64,000 bases of DNA from Mangrovimonas futianensis (GCF_021245805.1 NZ_JAJJNF010000001.1:248001-312000), one strand, 5' to 3'; shown: positions 44,381 through 53,716, counted from the stretch's first letter. A program made the numbers and translations. The notes: generated by a model not told the origin, from the sequence alone.

Positions 44381-45688
44381 TCAAATATTAAAAAAGCCAC
44401 TTTTAGCTATATGTACCGCTCTTTCTTCATTTTTGATTCTAATATACTTATAAAACTCCTTTTCTGTAGTATGACCACTAAAAAGCATGATATCATAAAC
44501 ACTCATACCCGCTTTGTATTTATTGGTACAAAAACTTCTTCGGGCGGTATGACTTTTAATGAGGTCATATTTAGGAATCATTTCGGTTTGATACTCCCCT
44601 CCTTTTGTGAATTCACACTTCACAAGCTCATCCCATTCTAACATTTGACCTACTTGCTTGATGTTCTCGTTTAAATCTTGTTCATGAATTTTTTTTGGTG
44701 GATTTCCACTATACCTTAAATCCATAATAGACTTCATTTCTTTGGTAATTGGGCAATCAACTACCCTACTGTGTTTACGGTTCTTTTTTTGTCTTATTTT
44801 AAAGCATTTTAAACCTCCAATTACTACAATATCATCCTTCTTTAATCCATTATAATCACTTATCCGCTGACCGGTATAACAGCCCATTAAAAATACATCT
44901 CTGGCGTGTTCTAATTCAGGATACTTAGATAAGTCATATTCATACATTTGTTTAATTTCATCATCGGTCAAATATATCTCTGTTGTTATTTCCTTTTTGA
45001 CTTTGAAATCATCGCTTTTAAACCTGAGATTAGTACTATACCCCTCTATCAAAGCATAATTCATAAAGGTTTTAAGGGTTTTAATGTGTTTTCCAATGGT
45101 ATTTAAAGAATACCCGCTAGCTTCCATGAACCTATTAAATTTGTTGTAGAAAGACATATCAATAAAATCAAACATCAAAGTTTCATTATAATGCTTTTGA
45201 TACTCTTCTAGCCTTTTTTTGGTTTGCTCATAGGACCTAATGGTTATTTTAGAAATTTCACCTTTCTTGATTTCTATAAATTCATCAATAACCTCAAAAA
45301 ACGACATCCCTTTCTTGTTTTTCACTTTATGAGGAATGACCTTATTTGTTTTTACGTCTAAAGCATACTTTAAAAGGTGCTTAGGAACGACTTCATGCTC
45401 TTTAGACAATTCGTTATACTGCTTATAAATAAACTTCTCTAAATCGCTTAAATGGCCATTTACTTCATCCTTATTTGAAATACCTACTTTGTTTTTAATT
45501 CGTTGTCTAGTAAAATCCCAATCTTCAAAACAACTTTTATAACCGCTAGAATATTTAAACTTATTTTTACCATAAGTGAAGTGAAGATAAATAAGACTTT
45601 GTTTCTTCTTATTTTTTTGTAAACTTGCATTCGAGTCTTTAAATGCAAATCTAACTTTACCCTTAGACCTTTCAATTGTACTATTCAT
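44381..45688 (-). CDS. Tyrosine recombinase (integrase) of the tRNA-Phe element
   Basis: 435 residues with three domains: an N-terminal arm-binding domain (about 1-100, including YLHFTYGKNKFKYSSGYK), a SAM-like core-binding domain (about 125-220) and a catalytic domain. Catalytic residues seen are Arg in GQRISD (about 276), His380 and Arg383 in HTARR, His406 in SGH and Tyr415 in KYI. The complete set indicates activity. It reads inward from attR; its start is 180 bp from the attR core, with the arm repeats 31 bp upstream. Confidence 0.95.
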   Translation of the reverse strand: MNSTIERSKGKVRFAFKDSNASLQKNKKKQSLIYLHFTYGKNKFKYSSGYKSCFEDWDFTRQRIKNKVGISNKDEVNGHLSDLEKFIYKQYNELSKEHEVVPKHLLKYALDVKTNKVIPHKVKNKKGMSFFEVIDEFIEIKKGEISKITIRSYEQTKKRLEEYQKHYNETLMFDFIDMSFYNKFNRFMEASGYSLNTIGKHIKTLKTFMNYALIEGYSTNLRFKSDDFKVKKEITTEIYLTDDEIKQMYEYDLSKYPELEHARDVFLMGCYTGQRISDYNGLKKDDIVVIGGLKCFKIRQKKNRKHSRVVDCPITKEMKSIMDLRYSGNPPKKIHEQDLNENIKQVGQMLEWDELVKCEFTKGGEYQTEMIPKYDLIKSHTARRSFCTNKYKAGMSVYDIMLFSGHTTEKEFYKYIRIKNEERAVHIAKSGFFNI

Positions 45689-45718
45689 AAGACTTTATTT
45701 ACCTTAAAGATAAACAAA

Positions 45719-45739
45719 AGGGTGCAAAATAGGGTGCAA
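45719..45739 (+). repeat. Right arm-type repeat pair (GGGTGCAA x2)
   Basis: Same 21 bp as at 30915-30935, in the same orientation, between the integrase start and attR. GGGTGCAA units start at 45720 and 45732. Confidence 0.75.
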
Positions 45740-45868
45740 TTAAGGGTTTACTTATCAACATCAAAACCACTTATTTTTCAACATAAGAATACGAAAAACC
45801 TATATTTTATAGCACACAAGAAAGGTTTTAATAAAATCTAATAAGATTCAAAAAGGAAAAGAATAGTA

Positions 45869-45881
45869 CTGGAGGCACCAC
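45869..45881 (+). repeat. attR core
   Basis: CTGGAGGCACCAC, identical to the tRNA-Phe 3' end at 30857-30869. Only the last part of the tRNA is present here, so it marks the old tRNA-terminator junction. Confidence 0.92.
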
Positions 45882-45886
45882 ATTAA

Positions 45887-45914
45887 AAACCCGAACAATT
45901 GTTCGGGTTTTTTT
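45887..45914 (+). terminator. Original terminator of tRNA-Phe, displaced by the element
   Basis: AAACCCGAAC (45887-45896) pairs perfectly with GTTCGGGTTT (45901-45910) around AATT, followed by T. It starts five bases after attR. Confidence 0.88.
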
Positions 45915-45941
45915 GTTTATAAAATGAGCTCTTAGTTACAT

Positions 45942-46349
45942 TCACCTAGTCACAAATAATAGACACCAACTGTTTTCTATAAAACTTAGCGTGTTCATGA
46001 CCCTTTGATTGAATAGTCTATTGGACGCCTCAAACTTATAAGTCTTCAAGCTTTTATGACAATCTTCATCAGGAACATTAATTACGGACGTTATTTTTTC
46101 CCGTTTTATATTCGCTGTCACACAAGCATTTTCACTACTATTCCAGTATGATATACGTTTCTCATTGCTCAGTTGTACATTATTAGAAAATTGATATCCC
46201 AAATGCTTTAGCACGGATTCAGCATGATTTGGATTCAAACCTTTTAAATGTTTCAATTCATAAACACCTGTTTGACTATACCCCTGATAGCCAATAAAAG
46301 CGAATAACAGGCAGATGCCCAAAGGAGTGGTTGTTAGTTTCATCATCAT
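45942..46349 (-). CDS. Exported hypothetical protein
   Basis: 135 residues with a signal peptide (cut after GYQGYSQ). It has two Cys (ENACVTANI and DEDCHKSL) that could form a disulfide in the periplasm, and the segment LNPNHAESVLKHLGYQFSNN. No family recognised. It lies outside the element, 60 bp from attR. ATG codons at 46346 and 46343 are equally good starts. Confidence 0.65.
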   Translation of the reverse strand: MMMKLTTTPLGICLLFAFIGYQGYSQTGVYELKHLKGLNPNHAESVLKHLGYQFSNNVQLSNEKRISYWNSSENACVTANIKREKITSVINVPDEDCHKSLKTYKFEASNRLFNQRVMNTLSFIENSWCLLFVTR

Positions 46350-46821
46350 CGGTTTTGGTTATGGTTGGTTGGCCTAACAACAAAATGTATTAGACCTCTG
46401 TTTTGCTTGAAATCAATAATCAAAAACCACTTTCAAGTTAATATCATGTTACCATTTGGAGCGCTACGCTAATTAGTTCTTGTGTGAAGAATTGGAAATG
46501 TACAAAAACATTTCATATTTTCAAAGAAATAAAACCAAGTAACAATCTAAAAACCAAATAAATGCAACTTTTCTGTCAAAAAACTGAAAGAAGAACCTTG
46601 GATCCCAATTTACCAATTAAAACATCTAGCTATCAATTTGGCAAAAAGAATGTCTAAATGCTATGCAAAAAAGAAATAGCACCTAGATTATTTTCAGATT
46701 CTCCAATTAACTTTTTTTTACCATTTACCACCTGAGGCTTGCCATTAATATCCTCTACCTTTGACCCTTTAAAAGTGTTATTTTAACACCTTTAAAAAAT
46801 CAAAACCATCAAGCAACAAAC
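46350..46821. other. 472-bp intergenic region
   Basis: Divergent spacer between the exported hypothetical gene and the MFS exporter. It holds a CTTGAAA/TTTCAAG inverted repeat (46406-46412, 46431-46437) and the operator-like repeat at 46775-46789. I see no open frame or RNA gene in it. Confidence 0.5.
46775..46789. promoter_or_regulatory. Perfect inverted repeat in front of the MFS exporter
   Basis: GTGTTA-TTT-TAACAC, 33 bp before the ATG. The size and symmetry suit a MarR- or TetR-type repressor site, but no regulator gene is adjacent. Confidence 0.5.
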
Positions 46822-48006
46822 ATGAATAAAGCGTTACTTTCCCTTGCAATAGGAGGTTTTGGCATAGGCCTTACCGAATTTGTAATTATGGGCATTTTAC
46901 CCGATGTAGCAAATGCCTTTGAAATAAGCATTCCCATTGCAGGACATTTCATTTCAGCATATGCCTTAGGCGTTGTTGTAGGAGCTCCTACCTTAACGGG
47001 TCTTTGCAGCAAATGGCAACCACAAAAGGTTTTGTTGGGCTTAATGGTGTGGTTTACTATTTTTAATACCCTTTCGGCTTTTGCTACTGGTTACACTTCA
47101 TTCTTGGTCTTAAGGTTTTTATCAGGGTTGCCTCATGGTGCTTTTTTTGGAATCGGTGCCGTTGTAGCAGGAAAACTATCTAAAGAAGGCAAACAGGCCC
47201 AAGGTATCGCCATTATGTTTAGCGGTCTTACAGTAGCCAATCTTTTAGGCGTTCCTTTAGGAACCTATTTGGGCAAGCACCTTAATTGGAGTATTTCATT
47301 TTTGATGGTTGGTATTGTTGGGATTCTAACTGTTTTGAGCATTAAATTTTGGATGCCCCTAATAAAACAAACCTCAGAAAGCAGCTTTGTTCGTGAACTA
47401 CGAATATTTAAAAAACTGGAATTATGGATGATTATCATACTCACAACTATTGGCACCGGAGGTTTTTTCGCATGGTATAGTTATATCGCCCCTCTCATTA
47501 CAGAAGTAGCTGGACACCCAGAGCAAGTAGTCTCTTATGCCATGATTCTTGCTGGTCTAGGTATGGTTATAGGTAATTTTATAGGCGCTAAACTGACTGA
47601 AAAAGTATCACCTATATACGCCGTTATTGTAACCCTCATTTTTATGGTGATTCTTCTCTCTTTAAACACTTTTGTAGCGACTAATAAAGTATTGGTATTA
47701 GTGATGACCTTCTTAATTGGAGTGGTCTCCTTCTGTATCTCTACCCCAATACAGATGACCATCATTAACGCTTCAAAAGGATCGGAAACCCTAGGATCAT
47801 CTCTTAATCAAAGTGCCTTTAATATTGGAAACGCTTCTGGAGCCTATTTTGCTGGCTTACCCATTGCTATGGGTTACGGCTATACCGCTGCCGATTGGGT
47901 AGGAGCGGCCATGGCGGGATGCGGAATCTTTATTGCTCTTGGTATCATCCTATTGAGAAGAACCAAGGTTAAAAAACACACTAAATTAAGTACATCTTAC
48001 ACTTAA
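46822..48006 (+). CDS. MFS exporter, AraJ-like DHA1 family
   Basis: Inner-membrane major-facilitator protein of 394 residues with twelve predicted helices. The opening ALLSLAIGGFGIGLTEFVIMG and the helix 4 region RFLSGLPHGAFFGIGAVVAG are typical of the AraJ/YdhP branch of sugar-efflux and drug-efflux carriers. Substrate unknown. It stands as a single gene behind a perfect inverted repeat and is convergent with the TlpA-like gene. Confidence 0.92.
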   Translation: MNKALLSLAIGGFGIGLTEFVIMGILPDVANAFEISIPIAGHFISAYALGVVVGAPTLTGLCSKWQPQKVLLGLMVWFTIFNTLSAFATGYTSFLVLRFLSGLPHGAFFGIGAVVAGKLSKEGKQAQGIAIMFSGLTVANLLGVPLGTYLGKHLNWSISFLMVGIVGILTVLSIKFWMPLIKQTSESSFVRELRIFKKLELWMIIILTTIGTGGFFAWYSYIAPLITEVAGHPEQVVSYAMILAGLGMVIGNFIGAKLTEKVSPIYAVIVTLIFMVILLSLNTFVATNKVLVLVMTFLIGVVSFCISTPIQMTIINASKGSETLGSSLNQSAFNIGNASGAYFAGLPIAMGYGYTAADWVGAAMAGCGIFIALGIILLRRTKVKKHTKLSTSYT

Positions 48007-48010
48007 AGTG

Positions 48011-49198
48011 TTATTTTGTCTCTAAATAGGTTTTTACAAACTCAGACAATTCCTCTCCATGTAAATTTTTCTCTAAAACCACTCCTTGAGAGTCTAATAT
48101 AAAATTTGCTGGAATCGTTTGAACTCTAATTTCTTTCATGAAAGCATTATCGTCCCCTTTCAAATGAGAGCCATGAGGCCAATTTTCGGCGCCATCTTTT
48201 TCAATAGCCATTTCCCAGCCTTTCCTATCACTTTCTAGACCATATGCCAAAATTTCCAATCCCTGCTTCTTATAGGTTTCATACAAGGGACGTAAGACCA
48301 TTCTATTCTCTTTTCTGCATGGAGCACACCAAGACGCCCATAGATCAATGATGGTTAGTTTAGAACCAAATTGACTTTTGATTGATATGGTATCACCCGA
48401 AATCATTGGCCACTGTGAATCTGGAAATACATCTCCTTTCAATACGGGTAAATTATGAGCTTCTGCCATTTCACATAAATCCCTTATCCATAGAGAATCA
48501 TTGGAACTAGCACCTTCCCATCGATTACATTGTCTTACCAAAAACTCGGGAATTCTTTCGTAATCCTGATTTGGGCTCACCAACCTAATGGCTGATAAAG
48601 CAGAAACAACGCTTGAAGTAGAATCGGCAAAATTCATTAATTCCTTTTGATAATGTAAAATTGCCGCTTCCTTTTCCAACAGATTGGACCCTTCTTCCAA
48701 ATCCCATTTTCCACCCTTTAAATAAGTGGCATAACTTTCCTGATTAATTCCCACAAGCACCATTAAATCCTTGTTAGTAGCCGAAGGATCAAGAATACTA
48801 AAGTCCTTTTGAAAAGAGGTAACACTTGATTTAACGGAGATAGATTTATCTGAAGACAAAATAATGGGCATAAAATTGGATGAATCAACTTGATTCAATT
48901 CTAACTTCCCGACAGGTTCATCGGAAGGCTGCAACACCAATACCACCAACTCATTATTAAGTTTTAACGGCAGCAGATCAATTGAAAAATGTCCATCTAC
49001 TCCCACAATGGTAGAATCTAAAACCTCTCCCAAATAAGGCGTAAACAATTCTTTCAAATTGTTTGGTTTCAACACATATAAGGTATAGTCCTTATTTTGC
49101 ACATTTTCTATTTCCCCTTCCAGTACAGGTTCTTGAGAACAAGAAAATACCAAACAAATAAGCCATAAAAATATCCAATAAAATTTTTGTCTCATCAT
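48011..49198 (-). CDS. TlpA-like thiol-disulfide oxidoreductase lipoprotein
   Basis: Periplasmic thioredoxin-fold protein with an N-terminal DUF4369-like region and a C-terminal TlpA domain. I start at ATG 49198 (MMRQKFYWIF) because it places the lipoprotein signal WLICLVFSC at the front; an upstream frame to 49237 adds thirteen residues. The active site is WASWCAPCRKE and the cis-Pro region VQTIPANFILD. Likely keeps envelope cysteines reduced or serves cytochrome maturation. Confidence 0.9.
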   Translation of the reverse strand: MMRQKFYWIFLWLICLVFSCSQEPVLEGEIENVQNKDYTLYVLKPNNLKELFTPYLGEVLDSTIVGVDGHFSIDLLPLKLNNELVVLVLQPSDEPVGKLELNQVDSSNFMPIILSSDKSISVKSSVTSFQKDFSILDPSATNKDLMVLVGINQESYATYLKGGKWDLEEGSNLLEKEAAILHYQKELMNFADSTSSVVSALSAIRLVSPNQDYERIPEFLVRQCNRWEGASSNDSLWIRDLCEMAEAHNLPVLKGDVFPDSQWPMISGDTISIKSQFGSKLTIIDLWASWCAPCRKENRMVLRPLYETYKKQGLEILAYGLESDRKGWEMAIEKDGAENWPHGSHLKGDDNAFMKEIRVQTIPANFILDSQGVVLEKNLHGEELSEFVKTYLETK

Positions 49199-49343
49199 GC
49201 AATTAATTGGGCTTCGAAAATAGCGAAAATGTACCATTTAAACCGGTTTTTATGCTTATCTTTAATACCCTTTCATTAAGATATATAGTCTGCATATTTG
49301 GCCAACAAAACCTACTGATCCTTAAGGTATAAAATACCTAGAA

Positions 49344-49387
49344 CTAACAAATATCATATTTTAACTTGAGTTGTTAGTGTATCTTTA
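49344..49387 (+). promoter_or_regulatory. CRP/FNR-type site and -7 box of the EF-G-like gene
   Basis: CTAACAAATATCAT (49344-49357), a partial palindrome, ends 22 nt before TATCTTTA (49380-49387). The same geometry occurs at fhs, ppdK, the efflux operon and the tonB-like gene. The predicted start near 49392 places the site at about -41.5. Confidence 0.6.
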
Positions 49388-49410
49388 AGTAACATTTAAA
49401 CACCAAAAAT

Positions 49411-51528
49411 ATGGAAGTATTTGACGATAAGCACATCAAAAATGTGGTGTTTGTTGGAGCGCATCATAGCGGCAAAACAACCCTCGCTGAAACCATGCTT
49501 TTTGAAGCCGGCCTAATTAACAGAAGAGGTACTGTAGAAAACAACAATACAGTATCAGACTTTCACGATATTGAACACGAGCGTGGAGCCTCAGTGTTTG
49601 CCACTCCATTACATACGGAGTGGCGAAACTACAAGATCAATATCATTGACACTCCTGGATTGGATGATTTTATTGGCGAGATAATTTCATCCATTCGTGT
49701 TTCTGATACCATATTAACAATTATTGATGCCAAACAAGGCGTTGAAATAGGGACAGAAATCATATGGAATTACATTGATCAATACCACAAGCCAACTGTG
49801 TTTGTGATGAATCAAATCGATCATCCATCGGTTCATTTTGAAGATGCTTTTATAAGTCTCCAAGAACTAGTGGGAAACAAAGCAGTTAAAATACAGTACC
49901 CAATAAAAATTGACGGAGCTCAGGGCATTATTGATATTCTAAAAATGCGTCTTTACAAATTTGGGCCCAATGGAGGAAAACCTGAAAAGCTCCCAATTCC
50001 AGAAAGCGAGTTGGAAAAAGCCAACCAATTACACAATGAATTGGTCGAAAAAGCGGCTGAAAACGATGAAAGTTTAATGGAACTCTATTTTGAAAAGGGT
50101 AGCTTAAACGAAGACGAAATGCGTCAAGGGATAAAAGCTGGAATGCTTCAGCACGATTTATTCCCAGTATTTTGTGTGTCTGCTATCAATGATATGGGGT
50201 CTGGAAGATTAATGGGATTTATTGACAATGTAGCACCCGCGGCTACGGATATGCTTCCTGAAATAAGCTTAGAAGGCCATCAAATTAAACCCATTAAAGA
50301 AGACCCAACTACTTTGTTTGTTTTCAAAACACTTTACCTACCGAATATTGGCAAAGTCAGTTATTTCAAAGTAAAATCGGGTGAGATTAAGGTTGGAGAT
50401 AAGTTAACCAATGCCAGAACAGGCGAAATGGAAGTTATCAACCAATTGTATATTATGGATGGCAAAAAACGACATGCCGTAGAAAAATTATCAACTGGTG
50501 ATATTGGCGCCACTATTAAGCATAAGGATGCAGAAGTGAATGACACCCTTTACACCGGAGACGAAATTATCACCTTGTCGCCCATTGATTTCCCAGAGCC
50601 TAGAATTTACAAATCAGTGGCAGCCGAAAATAAAAACCATGAGGAAAAACTTTTTGAGGCCCTTAAAAAAATACATAGTCAAGATCCTACCATGGTTTTG
50701 AGATATTCTCCTGAAACAAACCAACACATACTAGCCTGTCAAGGAGAACTGCATTTAGCAACCATTAAATGGGAGCTTCAAAATCACCACGATATTGAAG
50801 CCATATTCAAAAAACCGAAAATTAATTATCGGGAAACCATTGAAGGCAGTGCTAAAGCTGTTTACAGACACAAAAAACAATCTGGAGGTGCAGGTCAGTT
50901 TGGAGAGGTTCATTTGAGAATCGAACCTTTTGAAGAAGGTATGGATGAACCTACAGGAGTCAGTATTAGAGGGAAAGAAGAAGTCTCCCTTTCTTGGGGA
51001 GGAAAATTAATCTTCTACAACTGTATCGTAGGAGGTGTTATTGATGCTCGATTTTTACCTTCCATTCAGAAAGGTATTATGGAAGTTATGGAAAATGGCC
51101 CGTTAACAGGCTCCAAGGTTCGCGATATTAGGGTTATGGTTTACGATGGAAAAATGCACCAGGTAGACAGCAATGACATCTCATTTAAAATTGCAGGCGC
51201 CCATGCCTTTAAGGAAGCTTTCCTAAACTCAAAACCCAAATTACTAGAGCCTCTTTTATCACTTACGGTTCTAGTTCCAGAAGATAATGTTGGTGGAGTA
51301 ATGACTGAACTACAAGCCAGAAGAGCTGTTATACAAAGTATTGAAAGCACACATAAATATCAAACTTTAAAATGCTCCATGCCTGAAGCAGAATTATTTG
51401 GCTTCTCCACAGAATTGCGTTCCTTAACTCAGGGAAAAGCAACCTTTACATCAAAATTTAGGTCCTATGAGCCTGTTCCCGCCTATGTGCAAAGCGAATT
51501 GGTCTCTGGAGAATTCGTAGAACATTAA
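49411..51528 (+). CDS. Elongation factor G-like GTPase (EF-G2 type)
   Basis: 705 residues with the five-domain layout of translation factor EF-G. G1 is GAHHSGKTT (16-24), G2/switch region HERGAS (56-61), G3 DTPG (80-83). G4 is NQID (134-137) instead of the usual NKxD. The C-terminal domain IV/V segments VSIRGKEEVSLSWGG and LTVLVPEDNVGGVM are present. This class is a paralogue of the main fusA factor and does not sit near the str operon. It is followed 22 bp later by a small coiled-coil gene and has a CRP/FNR-type promoter. Confidence 0.9.
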   Translation: MEVFDDKHIKNVVFVGAHHSGKTTLAETMLFEAGLINRRGTVENNNTVSDFHDIEHERGASVFATPLHTEWRNYKINIIDTPGLDDFIGEIISSIRVSDTILTIIDAKQGVEIGTEIIWNYIDQYHKPTVFVMNQIDHPSVHFEDAFISLQELVGNKAVKIQYPIKIDGAQGIIDILKMRLYKFGPNGGKPEKLPIPESELEKANQLHNELVEKAAENDESLMELYFEKGSLNEDEMRQGIKAGMLQHDLFPVFCVSAINDMGSGRLMGFIDNVAPAATDMLPEISLEGHQIKPIKEDPTTLFVFKTLYLPNIGKVSYFKVKSGEIKVGDKLTNARTGEMEVINQLYIMDGKKRHAVEKLSTGDIGATIKHKDAEVNDTLYTGDEIITLSPIDFPEPRIYKSVAAENKNHEEKLFEALKKIHSQDPTMVLRYSPETNQHILACQGELHLATIKWELQNHHDIEAIFKKPKINYRETIEGSAKAVYRHKKQSGGAGQFGEVHLRIEPFEEGMDEPTGVSIRGKEEVSLSWGGKLIFYNCIVGGVIDARFLPSIQKGIMEVMENGPLTGSKVRDIRVMVYDGKMHQVDSNDISFKIAGAHAFKEAFLNSKPKLLEPLLSLTVLVPEDNVGGVMTELQARRAVIQSIESTHKYQTLKCSMPEAELFGFSTELRSLTQGKATFTSKFRSYEPVPAYVQSELVSGEFVEH

Positions 51529-51550
51529 CACATATAAAAACAGATAGTTT

Positions 51551-51934
51551 ATGGAAACCAAAATATCTTATTTAAGTGACCTAAAATTTAATCTAGAAAC
51601 CTGGATTAGAGAACTACGTTTTCATTTCAATGAGATGGAAACGTTTAAAACCAAATTAGAGGAAATAGCTTCTCGAGAATATACTTCTGAAGTTTTTAAA
51701 CCTCTAGAGATGTTTGAAAATCGCATTGCTTTAGAAAAGGATGCTATTTCAAAATTAATTCACCGGTGCAAGCAAAAAATGCACAACTTGGAAATAGCAG
51801 ACATGACCGAAGCTATAGACGGTAGGTTGCTTTATGAACAACGACCATTACGCGACGATATTAAAACCTATTTAAAGCTACACTATGAGCTAAAAGAAGA
51901 AATGATGGATTATTTCTTAAAGTGGCTTAATTAA
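51551..51934 (+). CDS. Small helical hypothetical protein
   Basis: 127 residues, almost wholly helical and probably coiled-coil (about 20-110), with heptad-like Leu/Phe/Met spacing. No membrane helix or signal. It follows the EF-G-like gene by 22 bp and ends at a shared terminator, so the two form an operon. Function unknown. Confidence 0.75.
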   Translation: METKISYLSDLKFNLETWIRELRFHFNEMETFKTKLEEIASREYTSEVFKPLEMFENRIALEKDAISKLIHRCKQKMHNLEIADMTEAIDGRLLYEQRPLRDDIKTYLKLHYELKEEMMDYFLKWLN

Positions 51935-51957
51935 CTATTTATTCCAGCATTAAAAGT

Positions 51958-51985
51958 TAAGCCCCACTATTAAAGGTGGGGCTTA
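51958..51985. terminator. Bidirectional terminator between the EF-G-like operon and fhs
   Basis: TAAGCCCCAC (51958-51967) pairs perfectly with GTGGGGCTTA (51976-51985) with an 8-nt loop; genes converge on it from both sides. Confidence 0.85.
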
Positions 51986-52030
51986 TTCATTAAAGGACTA
52001 ATTGTTTGCTATTAATCAACTTAGGGAAGT

Positions 52031-53698
52031 TTATGAAAGTCCTTTAATTTTACCAAAAGCATCAATCTGCATATTTTCTGAAGCAGGATGTTTAGGAAGC
52101 CCTGGCATTCGCATCATGTCTCCAACTATGGGAATTACAAAACCTGCTCCTGAGGCAATTTCTATATCTCTAATTACAATCGTAAAATCGGTGGGTCTTC
52201 CTATTTTTTTAGGATCTTGAGAAAATGACATCTGGGTTTTGGCAATACATACCGCCAAATGTTCCATATTCAAGTTCTTTATGGTTTTCAATTTATTTAA
52301 AGCTCTTTTATCATATTCAATTCGGCTAGCTCCATAAATTTCCTTTGCAACGACATCTATTTTATCTTCAATACTTTGTGTTGAAGCATATAAGGGCCTG
52401 AAATTTGTTGGCTCATCAAGACTATCCACTACCATTTGTGCAAGCTCCATATTTCCTTTTCCTCCTAATCTATGGCTATTTGATACCACTGCCTGAACCC
52501 TTAGTTCGTTACACAATGCTATTACTTGAGCAATTTCTTCATCACTGTCAGATTCAAACTTATTGATTGCTACTATAGGAATTAAATTAAACTTTTGAAT
52601 GTTCTCCAAATGCTTCTGCAAATTTGAAAACCCTTTAGTTACAGCATCAACATCTGGAATATCATATTGCTCTTTTCCTACCCCTCCATGATGCTTGAGG
52701 GCTCTAATGGTGGCAACCACAACGACAATCTCAGGCTTTAGCCCTCCAGCAACCGATTTAATATTCAAAAACTTTTCAGCACCCAAATCAGCTCCAAATC
52801 CAGCTTCGGTTACAACAAAATTGGAAAGACTCAACCCCATTTTTGTTGCCACTAAGGTATTTGTTCCTTGAGCAATATTAGCAAAAGGACCACCATGGAT
52901 AATAGCTGGAGTCCCATTAAGAGTCTGAACCAAATTGGGCTTCATAGCATCCTTCAATAAGATAGCCATGGCATCCTCCGCTTTCAAATCCCTAGCAAAT
53001 ACCGGTAATCGATCATGTGTAAAGCCAACCAATATATTTCCCAACCTTGTCTTGAGATCTTCAAAATCCTTGGCCATACATAAAATAGCCATCACTTCTG
53101 ATGCCGGAGTAATATCAAATCCTGTTTCGCGAGGAACACCATTTATTTTTCCTCCCAACCCAGTAATGACCTGACGTAATGCCCGATCATTTATATCCAT
53201 GACCCGCTTCCAGGTCACGGTTCTAGAATCTATGTTTAGATCATTGCCATTAAAATGGATCTCATTATCTATTAAAGCAGCCAATAGGTTATTTGCCTTT
53301 TCTACCGCATTAAAATCTCCAGTAAAATGTAAATTGATATCTTCCATTGGAACCACTTGGGCATTACCTCCGCCTGCAGCACCGCCCTTAATTCCAAAAA
53401 CAGGACCCAATGATGGTTCCCGTAATACTACCACAGCTTGCTTTCCTATTTCACTTAAACCTTCAGCCAAACCAATTGAAACAGTCGTTTTACCCTCTCC
53501 AGCTGGAGTAGGAGTAATAGCAGTCACTAAAATCAAATGACTTTTCTCAATGGTATCATCCTGGATTAAAGAAAGAGGAAGTTTAGCTTTATACTTTCCA
53601 TAAAGCTCTAATTCATCTGTTGGAACTTTAAGTTTTTCAGCAATTTCCGATATGGGCTTTAACTCACAACTTTGGGCTATTTCAATATCTGATATCAT
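52031..53698 (-). CDS. fhs: Formate-tetrahydrofolate ligase
   Basis: ATP-dependent enzyme producing 10-formyl-tetrahydrofolate from formate for one-carbon metabolism. 555 residues, the family length, with the phosphate-binding TPTPAGEGKTT (62-72), EPSLGPVFGIKGGAAGGG and the C-terminal ASGAGFVIPIVGDMMRMPGLP. It is a single-gene unit with a CRP/FNR-type palindrome upstream, the same as ppdK and the efflux operon. Confidence 0.97.
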   Translation of the reverse strand: MISDIEIAQSCELKPISEIAEKLKVPTDELELYGKYKAKLPLSLIQDDTIEKSHLILVTAITPTPAGEGKTTVSIGLAEGLSEIGKQAVVVLREPSLGPVFGIKGGAAGGGNAQVVPMEDINLHFTGDFNAVEKANNLLAALIDNEIHFNGNDLNIDSRTVTWKRVMDINDRALRQVITGLGGKINGVPRETGFDITPASEVMAILCMAKDFEDLKTRLGNILVGFTHDRLPVFARDLKAEDAMAILLKDAMKPNLVQTLNGTPAIIHGGPFANIAQGTNTLVATKMGLSLSNFVVTEAGFGADLGAEKFLNIKSVAGGLKPEIVVVVATIRALKHHGGVGKEQYDIPDVDAVTKGFSNLQKHLENIQKFNLIPIVAINKFESDSDEEIAQVIALCNELRVQAVVSNSHRLGGKGNMELAQMVVDSLDEPTNFRPLYASTQSIEDKIDVVAKEIYGASRIEYDKRALNKLKTIKNLNMEHLAVCIAKTQMSFSQDPKKIGRPTDFTIVIRDIEIASGAGFVIPIVGDMMRMPGLPKHPASENMQIDAFGKIKGLS

Positions 53699-53716
53699 AT
53701 AATTCCTTATTATTTA

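Larger units (their letters stand above)
30857..45881 (+). mobile_element. 15-kb integrative element inserted in tRNA-Phe
   Basis: Bounded by a 13-bp direct repeat of the tRNA 3' end (CTGGAGGCACCAC at 30857-30869 and 45869-45881), 15,012 bp apart. A tyrosine recombinase gene lies next to the right boundary. Both ends carry the same pair of GGGTGCAA repeats in the same orientation. Gene order from attR inward: integrase, unknown 387-aa protein, two HTH proteins, winged-helix-like protein, then cargo (restriction, DUF3800, abortive infection, endonuclease I, DUF6266). I see no relaxase, coupling protein or type IV secretion gene, so it is a non-conjugative genomic island or satellite that would need help to move. 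Confidence 0.93.

Noticed and set aside
30857..45881. Calling the element an integrative conjugative element
   Set aside because: No relaxase, coupling protein or type IV secretion genes were seen in its 15 kb.
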